Below are positions 34,575-41,775 of a DNA stretch of 48,866 bases, in pieces. The stretch's first letter is position 1. Each line of letters opens with the position of its first letter. The notes under the pieces were generated by a model that saw only the letters and a list, made by a program, of their open reading frames with translations, did not search any database and had not been told where the DNA came from. Made by a program: the position numbers and the translations under genes. Source of the stretch: a virus; IMG/VR virus record IMGVR_UViG_3300022750_000018, positions 1 to 48,866 of that record; one strand, given 5' to 3'.

Positions 34575-34938
34575 TGCAACAAGTCCTTATAGCTTTTAAC
34601 TTCCCAACATGAACGTGACGCCCTGCCAATTCGCTCGAAGTCGGCAATCCTGCTTCAACAGCGAGCGTCTCGCAACGCAGACAGACCAACTTTCCAATTG
34701 GTGGCTCTGATAGAAAATTGAGCTTATCGGCATGTCCTGTAAAATGATTCCCACAATATGCTTCGACAGCCATATGGGAATTTTTAAACATGGTTATAGT
34801 GCAGGCACGCCGAGGGCGATGGATTAGGATCGCGAGCTTATTATCCAAGAACGGAAGAGCAGAAGCCCAAGGCATTCTAAATTGATTATAGCTTGGGCTT
34901 CGTGTTTTCTTTTCCGCTTGTAGCTTAATTTTCAGCAT
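34564..34938 (-). CDS. Hypothetical protein with Cys/His pairs (124 aa)
   Basis: ATG 34938 with GGAGGTGG upstream is preferred over ATG 35013. YCGNHFTGHADK and VCLRC form a possible zinc site, with CC near the end. It overlaps the primase start by 11 bases, so it is probably made together with it. Role unknown. Confidence 0.6.
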   Translation of the reverse strand: MLKIKLQAEKKTRSPSYNQFRMPWASALPFLDNKLAILIHRPRRACTITMFKNSHMAVEAYCGNHFTGHADKLNFLSEPPIGKLVCLRCETLAVEAGLPTSSELAGRHVHVGKLKAIRTCCNDQ

Positions 34939-35248
34939 CACCCACCTCCATATCAACAGTCTTCTCCACCCCAGCCAATTCCTCGATCTCCCATAGCATC
35001 TCCATCCGGCCATTGCCAGTCTTCAGCTGTTCGCGTAACGCCTTTAGAACGTCGTCGATCGATATCATCTTAACGGCTTTCCACTTGCCTGCACCTTCGA
35101 CACCGGACGAACAGGCATCATTGATGTGATCCTGAGCCATCGACCAGTCAGCTTCCGTGCCGAATCCCATCCCAACCGAGAATTCGCAGCCTTCATCCGG
35201 CGAGAATATCACGACAGCCTTATAAACAGGCATTTCGAATTTTCTCAT
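34925..35248 (-). CDS. Hypothetical protein (107 aa)
   Basis: Acidic, mixed alpha/beta protein (VYKAVVIFSPDEGCEF at the start). It is coupled by ATGA to the DUF1508 gene and overlaps the next gene by 14 bases. No family recognised. Confidence 0.6.
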   Translation of the reverse strand: MRKFEMPVYKAVVIFSPDEGCEFSVGMGFGTEADWSMAQDHINDACSSGVEGAGKWKAVKMISIDDVLKALREQLKTGNGRMEMLWEIEELAGVEKTVDMEVGDAEN

Positions 35249-35433
35249 CTCGATGCCTGCGTCACGATCTGGAAGCCATTCTCCTGAACGCCTTTCAATA
35301 TAGCATCAACTGTATCGATTGCCGATTGGCGGCGCTTATAGCCTTCCGACTGAGCAACAATCTCGCCATTGCGTGCAACAATATGGAAATACCATTGGCC
35401 ATCTTTAACGCTCTTAAATATATTGATCTTCAT
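35245..35433 (-). CDS. DUF1508 (YegP-like) family protein (62 aa)
   Basis: The start at ATG 35433 is set by AAGGAG. Family pattern: FKSVKDGQWYFHIVARNGEIV, SEGY and SAIDTVDAI. Small alpha/beta proteins of this type occur widely in bacteria and phages, with unknown function. It is the first gene after the 35451-35491 terminator. Confidence 0.78.
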   Translation of the reverse strand: MKINIFKSVKDGQWYFHIVARNGEIVAQSEGYKRRQSAIDTVDAILKGVQENGFQIVTQASR

Positions 35434-35450
35434 GCCATTCTCCTTAAACA

Positions 35451-35491
35451 AAAAGCCCATATCCGGCTACAACAACGAAATATGGGCTTTT
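35451..35491 (-). terminator. Factor-independent terminator (near-symmetric)
   Basis: A 12-bp stem AAAAGCCCATAT/ATATGGGCTTTT has a 17-base loop. The minus-strand reading ends in a T-run (GGGCTTTTTG). It falls between the ssDNA-binding-like gene and the DUF1508 gene, with the latter's ribosome site just beyond it. It may reduce transcription into the primase part of the operon. Confidence 0.8.
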
Positions 35492-35502
35492 ATTAAACGC
35501 GA

Positions 35503-36324
35503 TTAAAACTTCTCACTATCGCTTCCGGCAACGCTTTCTTCCATTGGAGGAGCAACTTCTACGCCACCAGCAACAACGTCAGCGTTAAACTTCTTCGCTT
35601 TAGCATAAGCAGCGCCGTCCGTTACTGGCTCAACCAGCTGGATCGTTACGCCGTGCCATTTGCCTTTGTCGTTTTCCTCCTTAACGCTGCCGATCTCATA
35701 AATGTGGCTGAACGAGGATGGCGTGAAAGGATTGCCGTTTGCGTCTTTTAACTCGATGCCGCTAATCAGAGACAACCAGCGCTTGGACTTCTTAATCTGC
35801 GTGCTGCCTAGCGAGATTAAAGCCGGAACCCACTGGCCTGAGTTCGTCTTAGCCAATACGAAGTGATTGCGGGTATCGGATAAGAAATCGAACTTTGGGC
35901 GCCCTTCTGCGTCCAGAACGTCTTTCGTACCCTCTGGCACATCAATCAGCAACTTGCCATTTACGTTAATGACGTTCGGAACCTTGCCTGCGTCCACGTC
36001 CGATCCGGGATATTGACCGCGATAGCCACCACGATTCGGTGCCCAGCGTAGGAATGCGCGCTGGAATGCCACTGGCATAACGAGCACGGTCTTGTATAGC
36101 TCATTCGTGATCGAGTTAATAAACATGCCCGCTTTAGCGCCTTCCACGCCGCCGTCCGAAACTTCTTGGCACTGAGGCGATAATGGCTGGAGCAGGCTGA
36201 TGAATGGAATGGCCAATGAGTTCTTGTCCACACCCTCCAGACCGGCACCAGCGTCCTGAGAGAAATCTAAAGCCTGACCAACTGCTGTATTGTTTTTTGC
36301 TGCTACGTCTGTTTTTGCAACCAT
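35503..36324 (-). CDS. Conserved phage protein, possibly ssDNA-binding (273 aa)
   Basis: Features: SLAIPFISLLQPLSPQCQEV, VLVMPVAFQRAFLRWAPNRGG, NHFVLAKTNSGQWVPALISLGSTQIKKSK and an acidic C-terminal tail (PPMEESVAGSDSEKF). This type is common in phage replication operons, and the acidic tail is a feature of single-strand binding proteins. The role is inferred from context. AAGGAAG precedes the start. Confidence 0.65.
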   Translation of the reverse strand: MVAKTDVAAKNNTAVGQALDFSQDAGAGLEGVDKNSLAIPFISLLQPLSPQCQEVSDGGVEGAKAGMFINSITNELYKTVLVMPVAFQRAFLRWAPNRGGYRGQYPGSDVDAGKVPNVINVNGKLLIDVPEGTKDVLDAEGRPKFDFLSDTRNHFVLAKTNSGQWVPALISLGSTQIKKSKRWLSLISGIELKDANGNPFTPSSFSHIYEIGSVKEENDKGKWHGVTIQLVEPVTDGAAYAKAKKFNADVVAGGVEVAPPMEESVAGSDSEKF

Positions 36325-36350
36325 GATAATTCTTCCTTTATGTTAAGATT

Positions 36351-36857
36351 TTATTTCTTACTAATCTTTGCGACCCAGACTGGCGTTGCCCCGAACAGAT
36401 CGATAGGAAAGGGTTTCCCAGCACTAATCTGTTCTTTGGCGAAGGCTTTCAATGTTTGAGCATGAACGCCTTCTGATAGGGTTGGGTTTAAACCATCAGA
36501 CAGCAATCTTTCATACATAGCGATTGCTGTCTGCTTCTCACCCTTCCCGTATTCCAGACCTAAACTAAGCTTAAGTAGACCGCCGAAGCCGTTGTCCTCT
36601 AGCCATGCATAGGCCTGCAATTTATTCGCTGTTGGGATTGAAATATACACTTCTTGCGTGACGCGCAATTTCTCTCCAGTTTCCAGCGTGTATTCCTTAA
36701 TTCCCAGTTCGTGCATAGCACTGGGAATCGCTTCCTCGCGGAAGTATCGTGCCTTTTCCTTAAGAACTTTTAATGCCAGCTCCGCTTCCTCAACAGCAGC
36801 ATCCGCATCGAGCAGGTTCTTAACCAAGCCCGTCATATCGTTCAATGAGATGCTCAT
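36351..36857 (-). CDS. DUF7173-like phage protein (168 aa)
   Basis: The N-terminal coiled-coil (VEEAELALKVLKEKARYFREE) is followed by IPSAMHELGIKEYTLETGEKL and YISIPTANKLQAYAWLEDNG. The C-terminus has VHAQTLKAFAKEQI and PIDLFGA. Such proteins travel with the ssDNA-binding-like gene in many phages. Related entries carry a gp2.5-like name, but binding is unproven. Confidence 0.68.
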   Translation of the reverse strand: MSISLNDMTGLVKNLLDADAAVEEAELALKVLKEKARYFREEAIPSAMHELGIKEYTLETGEKLRVTQEVYISIPTANKLQAYAWLEDNGFGGLLKLSLGLEYGKGEKQTAIAMYERLLSDGLNPTLSEGVHAQTLKAFAKEQISAGKPFPIDLFGATPVWVAKISKK

Positions 36858-37312
36858 GATGGCTCACCTTCTAGCGCGACCCTATAACGAACGATGTCTG
36901 ACATTAAGCCATACTGTTTCCAGTCCATGTTTTCAACAGGCGCTTTATAAAGTTCACCGTCACGCCTTTCGATCTCAACGACACGACGAGAATCTTCCAT
37001 TTGCGGGCTTTCGGCTAAACCGTCCCAATCTCTCCATGGGCCGTATTTCATCCCCGCATCAGAACCAGACAACGGTTCAGCTGTAGGAACAATCCCCATA
37101 CTAAACGCAATCGCGCCTAGAATATAATCCTGCATAACGCCGTTCTGCCCAAGGATAGCGACCGTCTGAGCGCCGCTGGCCTTACCGTCCACAAACATCT
37201 GGATCAGGTCGCGTGCAGTAATGACCTTCTCCTCTCCGAGTGTGGCGACGTCGATCAATCGTTTTGTGGCCGAATGTATGTTGACCACTTTCCCTTCTTT
37301 ATCGAGACTCAT
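36854..37312 (-). CDS. Hypothetical protein (152 aa)
   Basis: ATG 37312 (ATGA overlap with the previous stop) is favoured over 37333. Mixed alpha/beta, with WRDWDGLAESPQ and VVEIERRDGELYKAP in the second half. No family. It is part of the minus-strand replication operon. Confidence 0.6.
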   Translation of the reverse strand: MSLDKEGKVVNIHSATKRLIDVATLGEEKVITARDLIQMFVDGKASGAQTVAILGQNGVMQDYILGAIAFSMGIVPTAEPLSGSDAGMKYGPWRDWDGLAESPQMEDSRRVVEIERRDGELYKAPVENMDWKQYGLMSDIVRYRVALEGEPS

Positions 37313-37515
37313 GATGCCCCTTTCGTTACGCAAGCATAACCAGAATCTGACTCATCAATAAAATCTGATTCGTCCTTGGTTATTTTTAATAAAATCTGCA
37401 TCCCATCGAAAGCACCAATGCATGTTTCTTCGCTTTCGAATGGGCCTCTTGAAATTTCGCTTATGCTTGTTTTCAAAGTTTCAGCGAGTTTTTCTTGGTC
37501 AATATTAATTACCAT
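37309..37515 (-). CDS. Hypothetical acidic protein (68 aa)
   Basis: The start at ATG 37515 follows a minus-strand copy of the conserved leader. An in-frame ATG inside the leader (37530) would add 5 residues. Acidic, no known domain. Confidence 0.6.
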   Translation of the reverse strand: MVINIDQEKLAETLKTSISEISRGPFESEETCIGAFDGMQILLKITKDESDFIDESDSGYACVTKGAS

Positions 37516-37521
37516 TTTATT

Positions 37522-37540
37522 TCCTTTCATTCTAAGTTTT
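37522..37540 (-). promoter_or_regulatory. Repeated 5' leader element (minus-strand copy A)
   Basis: The minus strand reads AAAACTTAGAATGAAAGGA, 6 bases before ATG 37515. It shows that the element is used in both transcription directions. A short palindrome (CAAGCAA-A-TTGCTTG, about 37545-37559) lies upstream. Confidence 0.82.
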
Positions 37541-37569
37541 TATGGCAAGCAAATTGCTTGACACACCCG

Positions 37570-37902
37570 TTAAAGAATCACACTACTAATAGTGTACCTC
37601 TTGATATTACGATCCCACTTTAGGACACGGAACTTGCCCTTTAGCTTTCCAAGAATAGCGAATGCCACGCCCATGATGGTCGGATCGCCTAACGCTAGGA
37701 TGCTGTCACCAGCTTCATAGTCGTAAGCCTTTAAAGCCTCGGTCATCTGGCGCACTAAATCCTGAGTCGCGTGAAAGCTTGCCTGAGGAGGCATCATCGT
37801 GATTAGGATTCCGTGCTCAGCCGCCGGGCTTATATTTACGGATGGAACATAACTATCTCCAACCTTGCGATTGGGAACTTGCGTTACATATACAGTTGCC
37901 AT
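37570..37902 (-). CDS. Hypothetical conserved protein (110 aa)
   Basis: First gene of the minus-strand replication operon. Beta-rich (VYVTQVPNRKVGDSYVPSVNI), with an ALGDPTIMGVAFAILGK segment and a basic end. No family recognised. Its ATG lies inside the conserved leader motif itself (CTTAGAATG). Confidence 0.6.
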   Translation of the reverse strand: MATVYVTQVPNRKVGDSYVPSVNISPAAEHGILITMMPPQASFHATQDLVRQMTEALKAYDYEAGDSILALGDPTIMGVAFAILGKLKGKFRVLKWDRNIKRYTISSVIL

Positions 37903-37912
37903 TCTAAGTTTT
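37900..37912 (-). promoter_or_regulatory. Leader element with start codon inside (minus-strand copy B)
   Basis: The minus strand reads AAAACTTAGAATG, and this ATG is the start of the 110-residue gene. The purine-rich ribosome site AAAAGG is upstream rather than downstream of the motif. So the ATG within the motif can be a real start. Confidence 0.7.
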
Positions 37913-37933
37913 CCTTTTATTTACTACGAATTA

Positions 37934-37963
37934 ATTATGCGCCAAGTAAATAGAAAAAGGCAA
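37934..37963 (-). promoter_or_regulatory. Minus-strand promoter of the replication operon
   Basis: TTGCCT (37963-37958), an 18-base spacer, CATAAT (37939-37934). A TTTACT also lies within the spacer (37950-37945). It faces away from the plus-strand promoter at 37998, so the two form a divergent control region. Confidence 0.58.
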
Positions 37964-37997
37964 ACTATTTCGCAATTAAAAATAAATCGTTAAATGC

Positions 37998-38027
37998 TTT
38001 ACTTTTATATTTTATTAAGCCTATAAT
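37998..38027 (+). promoter_or_regulatory. Plus-strand promoter of the accessory operon
   Basis: TTTACT (37998-38003), an 18-base spacer, perfect TATAAT (38022-38027). The leader motif begins 17 bases later. It is the best -10 match in the window. Confidence 0.75.
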
Positions 38028-38044
38028 AATTACATGTTCGATTT

Positions 38045-38060
38045 ACAACTTAGAATGGAG
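38045..38060 (+). promoter_or_regulatory. Repeated 5' leader element (copy 5, short form)
   Basis: ACAACTTAGAATGGAG, then TAGGAA, ahead of ATG 38067. It is the same short form as at 4886. Confidence 0.8.
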
Positions 38061-38066
38061 TAGGAA

Positions 38067-38822
38067 ATGGAAGAGATAATTCAAAAGGTTCAAGCATTAT
38101 TAGCCACTGCCAATTGCGCAGGCGCCAGCGACCAAGAGCGTGAGACGGCAATGCGCTTCGCCCATAAACTATTAGTAAAGCATAATATGTCGATGGAATC
38201 GATCGACGCCGCTTCGAATCCTCGTGAGGCGCAAGACTTGGAATCGCACGGAATGGTTTGGGCACGCCAGATCGCGAAGGCCGTCGCTGAATTGTTCTTC
38301 TGCAAATACTACTTTAGCGATGTTTACCGCAATGACAAGACTTGGCTTAAGAAGGTAAATATTTCCAGCCATAAATTCGTCGGAAAGCAATCCAATGCCA
38401 TTACAGCCAAAGAATTATCCAACTATCTGATCAATTCCACCTTCCGCGAAGGCTCGCGCCGGATGAAGGCAGAAGACGAATTGAAGCCCTATCAATGGCG
38501 CATGGACTTCTGCAAAGGCGTCTCCAACGAAATTCAGAATCGCGCATATGAAATGCGCCGGGACGCCCAGAAAGAAAATGAAGCGCCAGCCGCGCAATCA
38601 GCAACCGGAACATCGATCGTCTTAGCCGATTATTATAAGGCCGAAGCGGAAGCCAATAACGAGTTCATAAAAAAGACGGTTGGAGAATTGGTTAGTGTTC
38701 GCGGATCGCAAGGAATTAGCAATGCCGACGCCTTTAATTCTGGTTCAGAATTTGGCCGCAATCTTCCATTAGCCAGCGGCATCTCTGATAATCGCAAGAC
38801 GCAATTGCGCTTAACAAAGTGA
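38067..38822 (+). CDS. DUF2786 family protein (251 aa)
   Basis: The N-terminal DUF2786 domain (1-45) has the pattern IQKVQALLATANCAGASDQE and ETAMRFAHKLLVKHNMS. A longer middle domain contains FVGKQSNAITAKELSNYL. Such proteins are frequent in phages with no proven role; some are thought to bind nucleic acid. It heads the plus-strand accessory region behind the strong promoter at 37998. Confidence 0.82.
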   Translation: MEEIIQKVQALLATANCAGASDQERETAMRFAHKLLVKHNMSMESIDAASNPREAQDLESHGMVWARQIAKAVAELFFCKYYFSDVYRNDKTWLKKVNISSHKFVGKQSNAITAKELSNYLINSTFREGSRRMKAEDELKPYQWRMDFCKGVSNEIQNRAYEMRRDAQKENEAPAAQSATGTSIVLADYYKAEAEANNEFIKKTVGELVSVRGSQGISNADAFNSGSEFGRNLPLASGISDNRKTQLRLTK

Positions 38823-38852
38823 TCACGGACACCCGTGCATATATAACTTTGA

Positions 38853-38972
38853 ATGCGCAGGGAGCGCGGCAAGAGTGGCATTGAATGTATCGTTATTGAG
38901 AGCGACTGGCCTGACTACGATAAGCATTTACAGATGCTTGCTGATCGAGTGGATGGAGTGCCGACCGAATAA
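38853..38972 (+). CDS. Short hypothetical ORF (39 aa)
   Basis: ATG 38853 encodes MRRERGKSGIECIVIESDWP and 19 more residues. A degenerate leader (ATAACTTTGAATG) covers the start, and no ribosome site is seen. The IESDWPDY segment looks protein-like. Confidence 0.4.
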   Translation: MRRERGKSGIECIVIESDWPDYDKHLQMLADRVDGVPTE

Positions 38973-39016
38973 CCAATAATAGCTTTAGTAGTTTTTAGCA
39001 ACTAGAGGATAAATAG

Positions 39017-39151
39017 ATGAAAAGTGATAAAAAAAGATATTGGGCGTGCGTTCATTGCGATTTATTGCGAAAGATGACAGAGCCGGTTTCCAAAACTTGC
39101 CCTCGTTGCCATATCAAGAATTCTCTAAAACGTGCGACAGATGACGCCTAA
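39017..39151 (+). CDS. Small zinc-ribbon protein (44 aa)
   Basis: AGAGGA precedes ATG 39017. Two CxxC pairs, CVHC and CPRC, 18 residues apart, with a basic end (KNSLKRATDD). Short zinc ribbons in phages often bind DNA, RNA or RNA polymerase; the target here is not known. Confidence 0.6.
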   Translation: MKSDKKRYWACVHCDLLRKMTEPVSKTCPRCHIKNSLKRATDDA

Positions 39152-39168
39152 CCCCAAGGACAACACAC

Positions 39169-39585
39169 ATGAACAATGCAGACGATATACGCAAGGGATT
39201 TGAGGCTGAGTTTAAGCAAATAATCAGCGGGTCAGAATCGCTGCTGGTACGGTTTCCTTATAGAGACAGGCGGTATGTTGATTGGAATACTGAACACTGC
39301 TGGCTAATGTGGAAAGCCGCCATTGAATCCCAAGCCACCCGCATCGCCGAACTTGAGGCCGCCATAACTTGGATAAGCGTGAAAGATGCGTTGCCACCAG
39401 AAGGTATATACGTGTTCTTTTACTCAAGCACTTATCACACTGATCCTGGCATTAGCTATCACACCGGCACGCAATGGGAAAGCGAAGATGGAATGCCAGA
39501 GGAGCAGGAAGTCGAATATTGGGCATACATAAACTACCCAACTCCACCAGCCATAGCCTTATCGAAGGATCAGAAAAATGAGTAA
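39169..39585 (+). CDS. DUF551-like phage protein (138 aa)
   Basis: The C-terminal half has the DUF551 pattern: TWISVKDALPPEGIYVFFYSS, EDGMPEEQEVEYWAYI and PTPP. The N-terminal half carries FEAEF and WLMWKAAIESQ, typical of the mosaic small proteins of phage accessory regions. AAGGA precedes the start. Function unknown. Confidence 0.68.
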   Translation: MNNADDIRKGFEAEFKQIISGSESLLVRFPYRDRRYVDWNTEHCWLMWKAAIESQATRIAELEAAITWISVKDALPPEGIYVFFYSSTYHTDPGISYHTGTQWESEDGMPEEQEVEYWAYINYPTPPAIALSKDQKNE

Positions 39586-39764
39586 TCGAGAAATTCGCTT
39601 GGGTCGAATGGAAAGACTAAAAGCGAAGTAAATGGCAGGCAAGAATTAATGTAAACAAGAAGCCAATATTTTTAGGCGTATATACAACTCCTGAATTGGC
39701 ACATGATGCCTATAAAAAAGCATCAATCGAGCTTTTGGGGGAGTTTTCATATTATGCAAAATAA
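39582..39764 (+). pseudogene. AP2-domain remnant of an HNH homing endonuclease
   Basis: One frame reads FAWVEWKD, stop (39618-39620), then KRSKWQARINVNKKP, FLGVYTTPELAHDAYKKA and a GEFSYYAK end. This is the AP2 DNA-binding domain that follows HNH in many phage homing enzymes. No HNH part remains, and the in-frame stop cuts the domain. It is a decayed fragment, with its tail under the start of the next gene. Confidence 0.7.
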
Positions 39765-40041
39765 AGAATTATTCGTGATTGTACCTATTGAGCCGACACA
39801 AGAGATGGCCGATGCTGGATTCTCCAGATATAAGCGCACAACCGTAGGCGCATATGAGGTCATGATTGCAGCCGCCCCCTCTCACAATCTCGCCATCATT
39901 GACAAGGGGGAACTTGAGGCGTTGAGGGCTAAGCTAGAGCATTATCGAGATGCACTGTCTTATATTTCACAGCCTTCACAGGACAGCAATTTATTGTGGT
40001 GGCAGGAAACTGCACGAACTGCGCTAAAGGATAATTTATGA
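39754..40041 (+). CDS. Phage accessory protein with IAAAP motif (95 aa)
   Basis: ATG 39754, with GGGGGAG upstream, is preferred over 39703. The pattern IVPIEPTQEMADAGFSRYK and YEVMIAAAPSH is common in short, rapidly shuffled phage proteins that carry modular N-termini. Function unknown. It is ATGA-coupled to the next gene. Confidence 0.6.
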   Translation: MQNKELFVIVPIEPTQEMADAGFSRYKRTTVGAYEVMIAAAPSHNLAIIDKGELEALRAKLEHYRDALSYISQPSQDSNLLWWQETARTALKDNL

Positions 40042-40388
40042 ATAACGATAAAGTTTTAGAACTGGCAATAAAAGTATACGCAGAGACGCACGGAGGGATG
40101 GCATTAGTGCCGGATGAAAGCTATAAGCGATATCTACTCGCCTTCGCCCAAGCGCTTAATGAGCATAGGGGCGAGCCTCTGTTATATGTCCGGATGAGAG
40201 ACGGTGAAGTTGATTGGTCAGAAGATTGCGTTAGCCCAGACACTTCCTGCGGCGATAGCTATGAGCTTGAAGAAGGTTACACAGCCGTTCCACTCTACGC
40301 CGCCCCTGTTACTCCTGTAGGGGATGAGGTGGATGCAGACTTTAAATCCATGTTTTGGCGGCAAGTTGAGCGGACTGAAAACTTATAG
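40038..40388 (+). CDS. Phage accessory protein (116 aa), possibly 3'-frameshifted
   Basis: Features: LLAFAQALNEHRGEPLLYVRM and GYTAVPLYAAPV, typical of mosaic phage proteins. The frame stops at 40388, but the -1 frame continues open to 40549 without a stop. One extra A in GAAAACTT (40377-40384) would join them into about 172 residues. See the next entry. Confidence 0.6.
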   Translation: MNNDKVLELAIKVYAETHGGMALVPDESYKRYLLAFAQALNEHRGEPLLYVRMRDGEVDWSEDCVSPDTSCGDSYELEEGYTAVPLYAAPVTPVGDEVDADFKSMFWRQVERTENL

Positions 40389-40549
40389 CGGATATTAATT
40401 TTGTGTCTGATGAGCATATAACCGTTGGGGATAAGGCTGGAAGTGAATTGCTAGATATTGTCGCGAGCAAAGCGCTTGAAACATTAAACCATTTCCCGCC
40501 CCTACCTAAGCACCCTATACCTGCTATCCATCAACAAAAGGAATCATAA
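40379..40549 (+). CDS. Frameshifted continuation or separate GTG ORF
   Basis: Open frame reading KLIADINFVSDEHITVGDKA and on to a Pro-rich end (PPLPKHPIP). A GTG at 40403 would give 48 residues, but there is no ribosome site. The stop overlaps the ATG of the oxidoreductase gene. It is either the true C-terminus of the upstream protein separated by a one-base deletion or a separate short gene. Confidence 0.4.
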   Translation, partial: KLIADINFVSDEHITVGDKAGSELLDIVASKALETLNHFPPLPKHPIPAIHQQKES

Positions 40550-41466
40550 TGAAAATATACGGAGCCGGAATAGCCGGACTATTAGCAGCAAACGCCTTCC
40601 CAACAGCGCAGGTCTTCGAAGCAGGCCCGGAAGGAAGCACGACGCACAAAGCTCTTCTCCGCTTCCGCTCTTCCGCAGTAGGCGATGCTGTTGGCATAGA
40701 CTTCAAAAAGGTGAGAGTGCATAAGGGCATATGGCATGAAGGGCGCTTCATGACACCCAATATTCAATTAGCTAACTTGTACAGCCAGAAAGTCATCGGG
40801 CGCATAGCAGATCGCTCAATCTGGAATCTCGATTCCGTCGATCGCTATATTGCGCCAGAGGATTTTATCGAGCAGTTGGTGGATCGATGCCGCAATCGCA
40901 TAACGTATGATGCAGCCATAGGCGAAGTCGAGTTGAGCGATAGATCGAAAGAATCTGAGCCTGTGATAAGCACCATCCCGATGCCCGTTCTTGCTAACTA
41001 TTATTCAGGCAAGCAATATCTTCAAGCCCATAATATTGAATTTAAGTCAGCGCCAATCCATGTTGTGCGCTTCCGGGTATTCGACTGTGAGGCTTACCAG
41101 ACTATTTATTTCCCCGGAAAGAACACAGGTGTCTATCGCGCAAGCATAACTGGCGACATGTTAATTATCGAAGTGGCCGATGGGCATGCATCATTTCACC
41201 TTGAAGAAATAACGACTGCTTTCGGGATTGACCTTGGACAGATAGACGAGATCGAAAAGGTCAGCCAGCGCTTCGGAAAGATTGCTTCGATAAATGACAA
41301 ATGGCGCCGGAGGTTTATATTTGAAACGTCTCACGATCAGGCAATATATAGCCTCGGGCGCTTCGCAACTTGGCGAAATATCTTGCTCGATGACGTGCTA
41401 AAGGACATCAACGTGATTAAGAAGCTCATGAACGGCACATCTTACGAGCGGAAACTTGCTCAATAA
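40549..41466 (+). CDS. FAD-dependent oxidoreductase-like protein (305 aa)
   Basis: The N-terminal dinucleotide-binding loop MKIYGAGIAGLLAANAF, then VFEAG, is the GxGxxG...E Rossmann motif for FAD. VISTIPMPVL and the late YSLGRFATWRNILLDD resemble the amine-oxidase/UDP-galactopyranose mutase fold. The substrate is unknown. AAAAGGAATC precedes the start. It lies in the same accessory region as a divergent ThyX and an Nmad5-like gene. Confidence 0.75.
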   Translation: MKIYGAGIAGLLAANAFPTAQVFEAGPEGSTTHKALLRFRSSAVGDAVGIDFKKVRVHKGIWHEGRFMTPNIQLANLYSQKVIGRIADRSIWNLDSVDRYIAPEDFIEQLVDRCRNRITYDAAIGEVELSDRSKESEPVISTIPMPVLANYYSGKQYLQAHNIEFKSAPIHVVRFRVFDCEAYQTIYFPGKNTGVYRASITGDMLIIEVADGHASFHLEEITTAFGIDLGQIDEIEKVSQRFGKIASINDKWRRRFIFETSHDQAIYSLGRFATWRNILLDDVLKDINVIKKLMNGTSYERKLAQ

Positions 41467-41495
41467 TTTATTTTAACAATTATGTAAGAAATATG

Positions 41496-41524
41496 TTGCT
41501 TTATGGAAACCATTGGAGGATAAT
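41496..41524 (+). promoter_or_regulatory. Sigma70-like promoter (duplicate of the 4520 promoter)
   Basis: TTGCTT (41496-41501), a 17-base spacer, GATAAT (41519-41524), followed by TTTCTGCAGCAACGAAACTC and the leader motif. It is a clear sequence duplicate of 4504-4588. Confidence 0.75.
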
Positions 41525-41548
41525 GATTTCTGCAGCAACGAAACTCTT

Positions 41549-41567
41549 ACAACTTAGAATGAAAGGA
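41549..41567 (+). promoter_or_regulatory. Repeated 5' leader element (copy 6)
   Basis: ACAACTTAGAATGAAAGGA followed by ATTATC and ATG 41574. The identical motif and ATTATCATG spacing occur at 19343. Confidence 0.85.
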
Positions 41568-41573
41568 ATTATC

Positions 41574-41774
41574 ATGGTTAAGCTAGAAAAGGTTAATCCA
41601 AAGCCATTAATCGTAATTACTATTGATTACGACACTGCTCTTTGCCTTGGTGTTTTAATTAACAGAAATATCACAGAAGAATCTAAAATAACAGGAAGTC
41701 AAACTGACAATCCTGTCGTTACCGATTTAGGCAAATTAGCAGACGAACTTACATCATTATTGGCAGGAGATTAA
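41574..41774 (+). CDS. Hypothetical small protein (66 aa)
   Basis: The start is set by the leader; a longer in-frame opening from 41493 runs through the promoter and is rejected. Mixed sequence with PLIVITIDYDTALCLGVL. No family. Confidence 0.6.
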   Translation: MVKLEKVNPKPLIVITIDYDTALCLGVLINRNITEESKITGSQTDNPVVTDLGKLADELTSLLAGD

Positions 41775-41775
41775 A

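Noticed and set aside
37545-37559. Palindrome CAAGCAA-A-TTGCTTG as terminator or operator
   Set aside because: Only 7-bp arms and no T-run; too weak to call alone, although it lies just upstream of a leader copy.
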